NCBI GenBank assembly: GCA_965203985.1
Contig: CBDBDS010000013.1
Location: 1 to 64,000 of the forward strand
Source: Bin87 sp965203985
Lineage (GTDB): Bacteria > Chloroflexota > Dehalococcoidia > Lucifugimonadales > UBA3495
Direction: 5' to 3'
Length of the DNA stretch: 64,000 nt
The translations under genes and the position numbers were made by a program. Under the pieces are notes generated by a model. The model did not search any database and was not told the origin of the DNA. It worked only from the letters and a program-made list of their open reading frames with translations. Below are positions 35,451 through 44,143 of this stretch, piece by piece; within the stretch, counting starts at the first letter, position 1, and every line of letters starts with the position of its first letter.

Positions 35451-36548
35451 TCAGCCGACGGGCAACTCCCGGCCCGTATCAGACGCCTCCTTTACTGTGT
35501 CCAGGAAGCGATGAAGCCCAACGGCTGTGTCAAACGTGGGGAGGCTCGCCTGACCCGTGCGGATCGCCGCGGCGAACAGAGCGTACAACTGCCCCACGTT
35601 GAACGGATCTCCCTTGGGAAAGTCATCCGGCACGTGCACGAAGCGCCCAGGGATTTCGAGGTCCTGCAACTGGTGGCCGCCCTGCGCGCCCTGTATCCGC
35701 AGCATCTCACCGCGCTGGGATGACACGCTGCCGGTGACGATGAGCGTGCCCTCGCGGCCGTAGATCTCCATGCGGTAGCCGCTGCCGGCCCACGGCACGG
35801 CTCCGACGTGGACCGACGCCGCTGCGCCGCGCTCCAGCTCACCGGACACGCGCACGTTGTCCGGTGAGTGCACGTCCACAAATTGCTGGGTATCGGTCTC
35901 GTACCACTGGCCAACCTGGTTGGTCACCATGCATGCCACGCGCTTGAAGTCGCCCAGCACGAAGCGCAGGGCGTCGATGACGTGGCCGGTGGCGATGGTC
36001 AGGGTGTTCGCGCCCATGGCGGGGTCGCGCTGCCAAGTGCCGCCGGACTGACGATTTACGGGTCCGTCGCGGAACGTGGTGACGGTGCACGTCATGACTT
36101 CGCCCACGTAGCCGGTGTCGATCAGATCTTTGACGTACATCAGCGCGGGGCTGACTCGAGATTGCAGACCCACGGCCGTTTGCACGCCACGGGCATGGGC
36201 CAGGGCCGTCAACTCCTCGGCCTCGGCTGTGGTGCGACCCAAAGGCCACTCGGTGAGGACGTGCTTGCCGGCTTCGATGGCGGCCTTCGTCGGCTCGTAA
36301 TGCGACGGCACGCGCACCACCACGGCCACGGCGTCGATCTCCGGCGACGCCGCCATCTCCCGGAAGTCATGGAAGGCCAGCTTCGCCCCGAAGGCCTGCC
36401 GAGCTTCTTCCGCGCTCTCGGGCCGGGTGGTGCAGACTGCGGTGAACTCCACGTCGGGACTGGCCAGCAGCGCGGGGAAGTGAGACTGCCCCGCCCAGGT
36501 CGAGTTGACGTTGGCTCCGACGAACCCGAGGCGAATTTTGTCTGCCAT
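35451..36548 (-). CDS. Gfo/Idh/MocA-family oxidoreductase, paralogue of 23415
   Basis: A 365-residue NAD(P)-dependent dehydrogenase. The Rossmann start is IRLGFVGANVNSTWAGQSHF; E-W-P-L-G-R stands at the catalytic K region. The C-terminal end 'FDTAVGLHRFLDTVKEASDTGREL' is nearly the same as in the protein at 23415-24509. It is transcribed from the same strand as, and downstream of, the LLM gene at 36600 (51 bp gap), so a shared operon is likely. The substrate is probably a polyol, sugar derivative or related ketone. Confidence 0.9.
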   Translation of the reverse strand: MADKIRLGFVGANVNSTWAGQSHFPALLASPDVEFTAVCTTRPESAEEARQAFGAKLAFHDFREMAASPEIDAVAVVVRVPSHYEPTKAAIEAGKHVLTEWPLGRTTAEAEELTALAHARGVQTAVGLQSRVSPALMYVKDLIDTGYVGEVMTCTVTTFRDGPVNRQSGGTWQRDPAMGANTLTIATGHVIDALRFVLGDFKRVACMVTNQVGQWYETDTQQFVDVHSPDNVRVSGELERGAAASVHVGAVPWAGSGYRMEIYGREGTLIVTGSVSSQRGEMLRIQGAQGGHQLQDLEIPGRFVHVPDDFPKGDPFNVGQLYALFAAAIRTGQASLPTFDTAVGLHRFLDTVKEASDTGRELPVG

Positions 36549-36599
36549 GGCTGATGCTCCTGCGTGATAATCGCTGTGGTAGGTTCTGGGAGAGCGCGG

Positions 36600-37733
36600 T
36601 TATTCCAGGGACGCCGGGTTGATCGGCGTGGGCATGGCCTGCACGGCGGGGAGGACCTTCTCGGCGAAGAGTTTCAGGCTCTTTTCCGCTTTGTCCCGAG
36701 GCATGCCGCCGTAGAACATGTGGATCACGACCTTCTCCAGGCTGATGGTCCACTGGAGGTTCCTGATCTTTTCGATGATCTCGTCGGGCGTGCCGATGGG
36801 CTGAGTGGCGCGGCGGGCGTTGAAACTGGCGTCGGCGGTTCCCACGTCGGCCTGCTGGCGGGTCAGGTATTCCTCGTAACCGCTTATGCCCTCGTAGCCC
36901 GGGTTGTTCCACTCGAAGTAGTGGTGCTGCGCCGCCATGAGCTGGTTGTGGAAGTAGATCCACCCCTCCTCGGCTTCCTCGTGGGATTCGGCGCAGTACA
37001 TCCAGAGCAGCGTGGTGGGCTGGTCCGGCGGGAGGCCCAGTTCCTTGCGGATGCGGTTGAACCGGCGCACCTTGGCGATCATCTCGTCCACGTCGTCGCC
37101 AGCGACGAACATCTGGCCCAGCCCGTTTTCGGCGGCCATGCGCGCCGACGCCTCGGTGGTGAACGCCACCTTGATGTCCCGGGTCAGTTCGCCCTTGTGG
37201 CGCGCCTGGGGCCGGATGGTGGTCGGCGGGATGTCGTACACCTCGCCCTTGAACTCGAAACGCTCGGCGCCGTCAGCGGCCTTGATGACGTTGATCACGT
37301 CGTAGAAGTACTTGTGCGACTCGCCGATGGGGTAACCCAGAGAGGCGTATTCGTGGGGCGCGATGCCTCGGCCGATGCCCAGGTGGAGCCGCCGGCCCCG
37401 GAGCAGTATGTCCAGCATGGACAGCTCGGATGCCAGGCGAATGGGGTTCCACCAGGGGGCGACGACAACTGCGGTGCCGACATCGACCCGGTTGGTGCGG
37501 CCGGCCCAGTACGCCAGGTACTGCAGCGGGTTGGGCTGCATGGAGTAGGCGGAACCGTAGTGCTCCGTGGCCCAAATGGAATCGAACCCCAACGGCTCGA
37601 CCAGTTCACCCATGTAGAGGGTGTCGTCCATGTTGGCCGCATCGGGTATGGCCGGCGGGCGGTCGTAGTCCTCCGCCATCAGGCGCGGCCAGTCGCCCTG
37701 GTTGTAGCCGGTGACCATCACTCCACAGTGCAT
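36600..37733 (-). CDS. LLM-class flavin-dependent oxidoreductase
   Basis: A 377-residue luciferase-like TIM barrel. Signature parts: 'MHCGVMVTGYNQGDWPRLM', 'EPLGFDSIWATEHYGS', 'RTNRVDVGTAVVVAPWWNPIRLASELSMLD' and the 'LHLGIGRGIAPHEY' strand. It should bind reduced FMN (or F420) and act as a monooxygenase. It is related to the gene at 16369 but not closely. It is the first gene of a two-gene unit with the Gfo/Idh gene at 35451. Confidence 0.9.
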   Translation of the reverse strand: MHCGVMVTGYNQGDWPRLMAEDYDRPPAIPDAANMDDTLYMGELVEPLGFDSIWATEHYGSAYSMQPNPLQYLAYWAGRTNRVDVGTAVVVAPWWNPIRLASELSMLDILLRGRRLHLGIGRGIAPHEYASLGYPIGESHKYFYDVINVIKAADGAERFEFKGEVYDIPPTTIRPQARHKGELTRDIKVAFTTEASARMAAENGLGQMFVAGDDVDEMIAKVRRFNRIRKELGLPPDQPTTLLWMYCAESHEEAEEGWIYFHNQLMAAQHHYFEWNNPGYEGISGYEEYLTRQQADVGTADASFNARRATQPIGTPDEIIEKIRNLQWTISLEKVVIHMFYGGMPRDKAEKSLKLFAEKVLPAVQAMPTPINPASLE

Positions 37734-37861
37734 CGGTGTGTTCCTCCGTCATGTTCGCCTGCTTAACCCGGGCTCGGTACGCCCTTTGATTGGCGATTCG
37801 CCGTGCCAGTATACCCGTTCCGTGTAGGCGGCATTGGGAGATGGCGCCGGCCCGGGGCAGG

Positions 37862-38473
37862 TCACCGCCGCATCAGGCTTTCCAGGCGCTGTTTCACCTT
37901 GGGCCACTCGGAGTCGATGACGCTGTAGAACACGGAGTGGCGATCCATTCCGTCCCAGGCGATGCGGTGGTTGCGCCAAGTGCCCTCTTCCACGGCGCCC
38001 AGTCTCAGGATCGCGCGCCTGGAGCGATCGTTCCGGCTGTCCGTTTTGAGGCAGACCCGCCGGGCGGATTGGTCCTCGAAGGCGTGGCGCATCAGGAGGT
38101 ACTTGCACTCGGTGTTGACGCCGGTGCGCTGCCACGCCGTGGCATACCAGGTCATCCCGATTTCCAGGGCGCGGTTGGGCCGGTCGATGTCCAGGTACGC
38201 CGTGGAACCGATGGCTTGGCCGGTCTCCAGGTGGACCACGGCGAATGCAACCCGCTCGCCCCGGCCGGTCTGGGCCATGCTCTGCTCGATCCATTGCCGC
38301 GCGTCGTCGAGGCCGACGAACGCCGGCCGGGGCAGATAGCGCCAGATGGAGTCGTCGGCGCCTACGGCGTAAAGATCGTCGGCGTGCTGAGTACCCAAGG
38401 GTTCCAGGCGGACCAGTTTGCCGGTCAGGGTGACCGGTTGCGGGTCGAGCGTTGGGTTGGATTCAGGCGCCAT
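37862..38473 (-). CDS. GNAT-family N-acetyltransferase (RimJ/RimL-like)
   Basis: A 203-residue acetyltransferase of the RimJ/RimL type. It shows 'LVRLEPLGTQHADDLYAV' at the start, the acetyl-CoA-binding strand-loop 'VHLETGQAIGSTAYLDIDRPNRALEIGMTWYATAWQRTGVNTECKYLLMRHAFE' (spread over about 95-150) and a C-terminal 'HSVFYSVIDSEWPKVKQRL'. It would acetylate a protein N-terminus or small amine. It is divergently transcribed from a second, different GNAT gene at 38648. Confidence 0.88.
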   Translation of the reverse strand: MAPESNPTLDPQPVTLTGKLVRLEPLGTQHADDLYAVGADDSIWRYLPRPAFVGLDDARQWIEQSMAQTGRGERVAFAVVHLETGQAIGSTAYLDIDRPNRALEIGMTWYATAWQRTGVNTECKYLLMRHAFEDQSARRVCLKTDSRNDRSRRAILRLGAVEEGTWRNHRIAWDGMDRHSVFYSVIDSEWPKVKQRLESLMRR

Positions 38474-38647
38474 GGCGATCTCCTGTAGTCGGCTAGTCGG
38501 CGTGAGTTGGTTACTGAGGAGTGCCCGGTTCCAGATGCCGGGTGGACTATTTTACCGGGATGGATGGGATGCACGGGATATTTTTGGCAAATCGCCCGAG
38601 TAGAGGCGTATCCTGTTGTGCATGCCGAATTGAGCAGGTCGTGAACG

Positions 38648-39160
38648 ATGCGTATAGATGTGGGTGAATGGCAGATCAGGAGTTTCCGCAGGGAGGACGC
38701 CGAGGCGCTGTCCCGGCACGCCAACAATCGGAACGTGTCGCGTAATCTGCGCGACGCCTTTCCGTATCCGTATACCCTGGCCCACGCGGAGACCTGGATT
38801 GACCTGGTGGCGCAACAGGCCACGGAAAGCGACTTCGCCATTGCCTCAGCGACCGAGTTGATCGGGGGGATCGGGCTACAGACGCAGCGGGACGTTCACC
38901 GCCGGTCGGGCGAGATCGGCTACTGGCTGGGGGAGCCGTTCTGGGGGCGAGGCATCGCCACCGCTGCGCTGCGGGCGTTTACTGAGTGGGCGTTCGAGGA
39001 GTTCGACCTGGTGCGTGTGTACGGGTACGTGTACGAGTGGAACCCCGCCTCGGCCCGGGTGATGGAAAAAGTCGGCTACCAGTGCGAGGGGCGATTGCGT
39101 AAGAGCGTCAGCAAGGACGGGCAGGTGATCGACCAGTTTCTCTACGCGATTACCCGGTGA
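38648..39160 (+). CDS. GNAT-family N-acetyltransferase
   Basis: A 170-residue acetyltransferase of the RimJ/RimL type. Motif A reads 'EIGYWLGEPFWGRGIATAALRAFTEWAFEEFDLVRVYGYVYEWNPASARVMEKVGYQCEGRLRK' over about 82-150, with the pyrophosphate-binding G-R-G-I-A. This is the classic ribosomal-protein/small-molecule acetylase arrangement. It diverges from the GNAT gene at 37862 and is followed by a family A repeat. Confidence 0.9.
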   Translation: MRIDVGEWQIRSFRREDAEALSRHANNRNVSRNLRDAFPYPYTLAHAETWIDLVAQQATESDFAIASATELIGGIGLQTQRDVHRRSGEIGYWLGEPFWGRGIATAALRAFTEWAFEEFDLVRVYGYVYEWNPASARVMEKVGYQCEGRLRKSVSKDGQVIDQFLYAITR

Positions 39161-39181
39161 GGCAATTTGCGGCGGAGGAGC

Positions 39182-39291
39182 GTCAGAAGCAGGATTTTCA
39201 AGATTTGTGGATTACCAGGATTGGAACCGTTCCGTGATGGAGTTCTTCCAATCCTGTCAAATCATAAAATCCCGCAAATCCTGCTTCTGAC
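39182..39291. repeat. Family A palindromic repeat
   Basis: 110 bp from GTCAGAAGCAGGATTTTC to AAATCCTGCTTCTGAC. The central GGAACCGTTCCGTGATGGAG is the reverse complement of the centre seen in the copies at 19304 and 58403, so this copy is inverted. It separates convergent GNAT and deacetylase genes and could act as a bidirectional stop. Confidence 0.85.
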
Positions 39292-39315
39292 GATTTACGA
39301 AAGTGCGGGCAACGC

Positions 39316-40230
39316 CTATGCGGTAGGCGGGTTGTCCCGGTACCAGTCCACGATCTGCGAGCCGGTGGCGGCCCACACACCGCCGCGGCGCATCATGCGG
39401 CCCAGTGCCCGGTCCAGATAGCCGATGCGGAAAGGCTGGCCGATGAGCCAGGGGTGCAGGTTCAGCGCCATCACCCGCCCGTTCTGCTGGCCGTCCTCGT
39501 ACAGGGTCTCGAAACTCTCTTCCAGCAACTGCTGATACCGGCCGACGACCACCCGGCGTTCCCAGAGGGCGGACACGTCGTCCAGCTCCCACATGATGGG
39601 CAGGGTGAACATCTCGCCGTGGGGGCTGTGCAGCGGGTAGGGCTGCTCATCGTTGACCCAGTCGCAGACGTAGCGCAGGCCGGCCTCGGAAAGCAGCTGG
39701 GGGGTGCGGTTGGACTCGCCGTATTCCGGCCCCAGCCAGCCGGCGGGAGCGCTGCCGGTGGCGCGGGTGAGGGCGGCGACCGACTGGCTGATGTACTCGC
39801 GCTCCGCGTCCTCGGACATGTTGCTGGATATCATTTGCGATAGCGATACCCCGTGCCCGATGATCTCGGCGCCGGCCTCCTGGCAATGTCGCACCAGGTA
39901 GGGGTAGTTCTCGGCGGTCATGGCGTCCATGGCCACGGTGGCCGGGATGCCGTGCTTGCTCAGGGTTTCCAGCACGCGGAAGATGCCCACCCGGTGGCCG
40001 TATTCACGATGGGACAGCCGGGCGTAGTCCGGGAAGCCCCGGGCGCCCAGGCCGCCGGCGAAGGGCGTGGTGAAGCTGTCTTCCGGTGGGTCCCATTCCG
40101 GGTGCTCCAGATTGATGATGACGCACAGGGCGACCCGCGCGTTGTCGGGCCAGCGCAGGACGCCCCTCTTGTTGAGAGGCGACCAGTCATAGTGCGGGTG
40201 GTCCATCCCGAAGCGCCGTTCTGCGGGCAT
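39316..40230 (-). CDS. Polysaccharide deacetylase-family protein (PuuE/allantoinase-like)
   Basis: A 304-residue NodB-fold protein. 'GVLRWPDNARVALCVIINLEH' is the usual opening of PuuE-type proteins, and 'EIIGHGVSLSQMISSNMSEDAEREYISQS' is their metal-site loop. The lack of a signal peptide again argues for a cytosolic C-N hydrolase such as allantoinase. It lies 135 bp downstream of a second copy on the same strand, with a repeat between them. Confidence 0.87.
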   Translation of the reverse strand: MPAERRFGMDHPHYDWSPLNKRGVLRWPDNARVALCVIINLEHPEWDPPEDSFTTPFAGGLGARGFPDYARLSHREYGHRVGIFRVLETLSKHGIPATVAMDAMTAENYPYLVRHCQEAGAEIIGHGVSLSQMISSNMSEDAEREYISQSVAALTRATGSAPAGWLGPEYGESNRTPQLLSEAGLRYVCDWVNDEQPYPLHSPHGEMFTLPIMWELDDVSALWERRVVVGRYQQLLEESFETLYEDGQQNGRVMALNLHPWLIGQPFRIGYLDRALGRMMRRGGVWAATGSQIVDWYRDNPPTA

Positions 40231-40255
40231 CTCTTCTTCTCCTCATCGATGCTGA

Positions 40256-40343
40256 GTCATTGCGAGCGCAGCGTAGCAATCTGGTCGCCGGAGCCGTCGC
40301 CACCACAACGAGATTGCCGCGTCGCTACGCTCCTCGCAATGAC
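40256..40343. repeat. GTCATTGCGAG-core repeat
   Basis: An 88-bp palindrome from GTCATTGCGAGCGCAGCG to CTCCTCGCAATGAC, between the two deacetylase genes. Terminal repeats are not clear. Confidence 0.75.
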
Positions 40344-40365
40344 AGGGGGTTGTGCTGCCGTGCCG

Positions 40366-41280
40366 TTAAGAGCCGTTGTTCAGCTTTGCCGCGTGGGCCA
40401 CGGCCTCGTCGTAGTAGTTGGCGATGTAGTACTCGGCGATGTCGTCGGCGGTGGTCTGCCAGACGCCGTCGTGGGACATGATGTAGCCAAGCACGTCGTC
40501 CAGGTACCGGGAGCGGTGGGGCTGGCCGATGAGGTACGGGTGCAGGGCGATGCACATCACGCGCCCGCTGTGTGCGCCTTCCTGGTAAAGCTGGTCGAAC
40601 TGCGCCTTGCAGATCTCGGCGAAGTAGTCGCCCTCGTAGTGTTGCCGGAACAGCGGGGCGTCGTTCAACTCGATGGAGTAGGGCACGGAGACGAGCTTGC
40701 CGCTGTTGACCCGGATGGGCACCGGCTGGTCGTCGTGCATCCAGTCGGTATGGTAGATCAGGCCGGCCTCGGCCATCAGGTCGGGGGTGCGCTCGGTGCC
40801 GGAGATGGCCGGGCCCAGCATGCCCTTGAGCTGCTTGCCGGTGTGCTTTTTCAGGGTGTCGATGGTGTCGCGGTAGAACTCCCGCTCCTGCTCCTCGGTG
40901 TAGTGGTTCAGGTAGCGCGTGTTGTAGATGCCGTGGCTCATGAAGTCCCAGTTGCGCTGCACCATGGCCTCGCCGATCTCGGGGAAGTGCTCCAGCACGG
41001 CCATGTTCAGGGACACGCAGCAGCGGATGTTGTGCTTGTCCAGCACGTCGGCCATGCGCCAGAAGCCCACCCGGTTGCCGTAGTCCCGGTAGGAATACTG
41101 CTGGACGTCGGGATAGGGCATGCGCGGCCAGGGGTCGCGCTGGCCGTCGAACTCGGGCTCGTACTCGTAGTGCTCGACGTTGGGCGCGATCCACAGGGCG
41201 ACCCGGGCGTCGTTGGGCCACTTGATGACGGGCCGGTCGATGATTGGGCTGTAATCTACGCGGTTGGGCGGCAATGGCAT
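40366..41280 (-). CDS. Polysaccharide deacetylase-family protein (PuuE-like), second copy
   Basis: A 304-residue NodB-fold protein starting MPLPPNRVDYSPIIDRP, with GGAGGT before ATG 41280. It shows 'VIKWPNDARVALWIAPNVEHYEYEP', 'NWDFMSHGIYNTRYLNHYTEEQE' (metal-site His) and 'FDQLYQEGAHSGRVMCIALHPYLIGQPHR'. It is the same length as, and related to, the neighbour at 39316. The two probably arose by duplication and may act on linear or cyclic ureides or imides (inference). Confidence 0.87.
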   Translation of the reverse strand: MPLPPNRVDYSPIIDRPVIKWPNDARVALWIAPNVEHYEYEPEFDGQRDPWPRMPYPDVQQYSYRDYGNRVGFWRMADVLDKHNIRCCVSLNMAVLEHFPEIGEAMVQRNWDFMSHGIYNTRYLNHYTEEQEREFYRDTIDTLKKHTGKQLKGMLGPAISGTERTPDLMAEAGLIYHTDWMHDDQPVPIRVNSGKLVSVPYSIELNDAPLFRQHYEGDYFAEICKAQFDQLYQEGAHSGRVMCIALHPYLIGQPHRSRYLDDVLGYIMSHDGVWQTTADDIAEYYIANYYDEAVAHAAKLNNGS

Positions 41281-41551
41281 GGTGGATACCTCCCCGAGCG
41301 TGGGCAATTCGAAAACATGTGCGGGCTACCCCGCAGGGCGGCCAACAGCACAGTGTAGTGCGCAAGGATATACCCGTCAACGGACTCCTGAGATGTAACG
41401 GGACGGGGACCCCGGGCCAAACGGCATACACGTTCTGTGTATCAATTCAGTTTTAGTTATTCCGAAATAACGTGCCAGCCAAGCTACACCAGCAGATCCC
41501 TCCGTTTCCGTGTCAGTGGCGCCGGACATTGCAGTGCTCTTTACCGTCGCA

Positions 41552-42628
41552 TTATCGGCTCGCTAGAAATTCTGATATCCGGCCGAGGCCCCCGACATGG
41601 GCTTGTAACTCACGGGCATTGTCGAGCAACTCCTGGATTCCGTCTTCGGTCAGTTCCACGGTTTCGCCGTCGTGTTCGATTTGGAGACGTGCCCCCCGGT
41701 CTTTGTCGCGGTCGGTGTCGTCGCCTCCGATAGTGAAGGTGCTCAAACCCACCTGCATCAATTGGCCATGGGTGAGCGCATTCCGCTTTGCCCGGATTTT
41801 GTCGAACGCATTAACGATGGCGACGATGCACTCTTCCATCGCTTGCCCACCATCGGCTGATTTTGCCGACGCCGACGCTACAATTGCTGCCTTGTGTTTT
41901 TTCAGGCGTTCGATGTCCGCTGACAGGTAGCTGCGAGGATTATGGCCGGGAACGTTCACCATCATTGCTCGAAGGTTGTTCTCGGCCAGCGCGTAGCCGA
42001 TCAAAATCTCTCCGACCGCGTTGTTCACGCCCGGGCTGACAGCCGAAATGATGTCTGGCGAATGAGTCAAGACCGCATTCATTTTGAATTGCGCCTTGAG
42101 CGTTATCTGGCGAATGCATGGGGTGGTAATTCCGGTGTCCGTGCCGCAGTTCGAGCAAAGGTAGTGGCACGCCTCATCGGGATGGTAGTCGGGGCCAGCG
42201 TTGCATTTCAAGTGCTCGGTGTTCCAGCCGCACGACGGGCAAAAATCGGGGCCGTCTGGACCCTCAGAAAGTTCCACGCCGAACGTGTGGAAACGGTATT
42301 CGACACGGTGAGCCATGTCGTCTTCATTTTGGTAGATGGTCATGCGGACGTTCTGACATAATTCGTTATCGGTAAACACTCGCTCCAATTGCGCCTTCAA
42401 ATCCGGGGAGGGCACGTACTCTTCTTGTCCGTAGTAAGAATATGCAACCCAGTTGAATTTGTCTCCTTCCGCTCCCCGCTCGACGCTTTCGGCGTAAGCA
42501 TAATTCCCCGGCACCATGTACTCGTCCAGTTGGGACGGATGTGGTCCGTGAAGCCGAGTTTCCAGCCCATTGGCAGCACCGAGCATGGCAAGGATAGCTT
42601 CTTTCGTTTCCCGCATCGTCAACGTCAT
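41552..42628 (-). CDS. Zinc-ribbon protein with a HEPN-like C-terminal region
   Basis: A 358-residue protein with no standard name. A zinc ribbon is formed by C130-P-S-C133 and C158-S-N-C161 (with C154-H155 nearby). After it, residues about 195-295 are helical and include R282-N-A-L-T-H287, an R-x4-H motif as in HEPN ribonucleases. The N-terminal 120 residues are unrecognised. It lies 46 bp downstream of the methyltransferase-HNH fusion on the same strand, so both could form one defence unit. The gene is more A/T-rich than the neighbouring catabolic genes. A nuclease or RNA-binding role is only suggested. Confidence 0.6.
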   Translation of the reverse strand: MTLTMRETKEAILAMLGAANGLETRLHGPHPSQLDEYMVPGNYAYAESVERGAEGDKFNWVAYSYYGQEEYVPSPDLKAQLERVFTDNELCQNVRMTIYQNEDDMAHRVEYRFHTFGVELSEGPDGPDFCPSCGWNTEHLKCNAGPDYHPDEACHYLCSNCGTDTGITTPCIRQITLKAQFKMNAVLTHSPDIISAVSPGVNNAVGEILIGYALAENNLRAMMVNVPGHNPRSYLSADIERLKKHKAAIVASASAKSADGGQAMEECIVAIVNAFDKIRAKRNALTHGQLMQVGLSTFTIGGDDTDRDKDRGARLQIEHDGETVELTEDGIQELLDNARELQAHVGGLGRISEFLASR

Positions 42629-42674
42629 TTTCGATTCCCCGTATCGCTATCGTCTTTTCTGTCCCTTCACACGC

Positions 42675-44045
42675 CTACGCCGCCATGCCCATTTCCCGCA
42701 GGCGGGCTACCAGGTATTCCTGCGGCCTATCCCCCTTTACGCGGTTGCAGTGGGCGCAGAGGAGTTGCAAGTTTTCGAGGTGGTCGGTGCCGCCGCCAGA
42801 CTGCGGGATGATGTGGTCAACTTCCAGGTGGCGGAACTCGAAGGCTGATTTGCAGCCGTTGCAGCGGCCTTCCTGCTGCCCGAAGAGGACGTGCTTGTTC
42901 TGGCGGTACGGGATGGGCGCATCGATGTCGGTGCGACGGGGGATGTCAGTCCGGGCGGTGACCAGTCGGTTGTGGAAGAGCTCGCCCATGGTCTGCTGGA
43001 GGCGCATGTTGACCAGTTCGACGGCTTTGGGCGAAATGTCGATGCCAATCCAGCGGCGGCCCAGGTTCTCCGCGGCCACGCAGGCGGTGGCGCAGCCGCA
43101 GAAGGGGTCCAGAACTATGTCGTCCTCGTTGGAAGATGCCTTGATGATGCGCTCCAGCAAGGCGAGGGGCTTCTGCGTGGGGTAGCCGACCCGTTCGCGC
43201 CCCGCGGTTTGCGGGACGTCATTCCAATCGTCTGTCGCGGTCCGTCCCGGCGATTGGTCGAGATAGTACTTATATTGCGGAACCGCACCTGGCTTCAACT
43301 GCACCACGATTCCGTCGTCATACGCCTGTTGCATTCGCTCCCGCGTCCACCGCCACACCCTGGTAACTCCCAAAAACTCGTAGGTGAGATTCGGGCGATC
43401 TTTGCTGGGATTAAGAAGGGGCAAGAGACGATACCGCCTGCCATCTTCGTCAGTGTATTTATAGGCTTTGTCTACATACGCGGGGTCGTGAGCCACGAAG
43501 ACCTTGTGGAACGTGACATCGCCTCCCTTCGAATACCGCAGGATGGCGTCCCGGTTGTTCGGAAAATTAACTGCGTGAAGGCTCTTGGGATTTGATCGGC
43601 TCCAACTGATTTCGTTACGGAAATTGGTCTGTCCATAAATGCCGTCCATCAGCAGCTTGAGGTAGTGGCTGGCGGTGGGGTCGCAGTGGAGGTAGATGGA
43701 GCCGGTGTCTTTCAGCACGCGGCGCATTTCCAGCAGGCGCACGGCCATCATGCACAGGTAGGATTGCATCCCCTTGCCGTGGGTGAGGCCGGCGGTTTGG
43801 AGCACCTGGTACATGGCCGGCTGCTCGTCGGCGATGAGGCCCATCCAGGCCACGTCCAGGTCGGAGAGGGTCCAAGTGTCTTTGAAGGCGGCGCCGGCCG
43901 CCGCGCTGCCCACCGGGGCGGCGTAGTTGCGGTTGGAGTTGAAGGGCGGGTCCAGGTAGATCAGGTCAACGCACGCGGAGTTGAGGCCGCGCAGGATGTC
44001 GAGGTTGTCCCCGGTCCAGATGGTGCGGTCGGCGAAGTTGGTCAC
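42675..44045 (-). CDS. DNA methyltransferase fused to an HNH nuclease domain
   Basis: A 456-residue fusion. The methyltransferase part has D-P-P-F at about 32-35 (YLDPPFNSNRN), then the SAM-binding 'DPFCGCATACVAAENLGRRWIGIDI' region at about 320-345. The C-terminal about 60 residues form an HNH unit: C-N-G-C, then 'HLEVDHIIPQSGGGTDHLENLQLLCAHCNRVKG' (H-H-N type with two CxxC pairs). The order of motifs (IV before I) is that of beta-class N6-adenine/N4-cytosine methylases. GTG at 44045 is chosen; a TTG at 44081 is possible. It may modify and cut DNA with the same protein. Confidence 0.85.
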   Translation of the reverse strand: MTNFADRTIWTGDNLDILRGLNSACVDLIYLDPPFNSNRNYAAPVGSAAAGAAFKDTWTLSDLDVAWMGLIADEQPAMYQVLQTAGLTHGKGMQSYLCMMAVRLLEMRRVLKDTGSIYLHCDPTASHYLKLLMDGIYGQTNFRNEISWSRSNPKSLHAVNFPNNRDAILRYSKGGDVTFHKVFVAHDPAYVDKAYKYTDEDGRRYRLLPLLNPSKDRPNLTYEFLGVTRVWRWTRERMQQAYDDGIVVQLKPGAVPQYKYYLDQSPGRTATDDWNDVPQTAGRERVGYPTQKPLALLERIIKASSNEDDIVLDPFCGCATACVAAENLGRRWIGIDISPKAVELVNMRLQQTMGELFHNRLVTARTDIPRRTDIDAPIPYRQNKHVLFGQQEGRCNGCKSAFEFRHLEVDHIIPQSGGGTDHLENLQLLCAHCNRVKGDRPQEYLVARLREMGMAA

Positions 44046-44143
44046 GATGTCACCCGATGTGGCAGTATGGCACGGCGACAACTACAGCCGCAAACACGGC
44101 AGCGCTTGGATGCTCACGCGGCCCCACTTTGGACGGTGGTATC

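Noticed and set aside
38540..38600. A further degenerate copy of the GGATGCACAGGATG-type interior
   Set aside because: Only a short, imperfect match (GGATGGATGGGATGCACGGG) with no inverted ends, so it could be chance.
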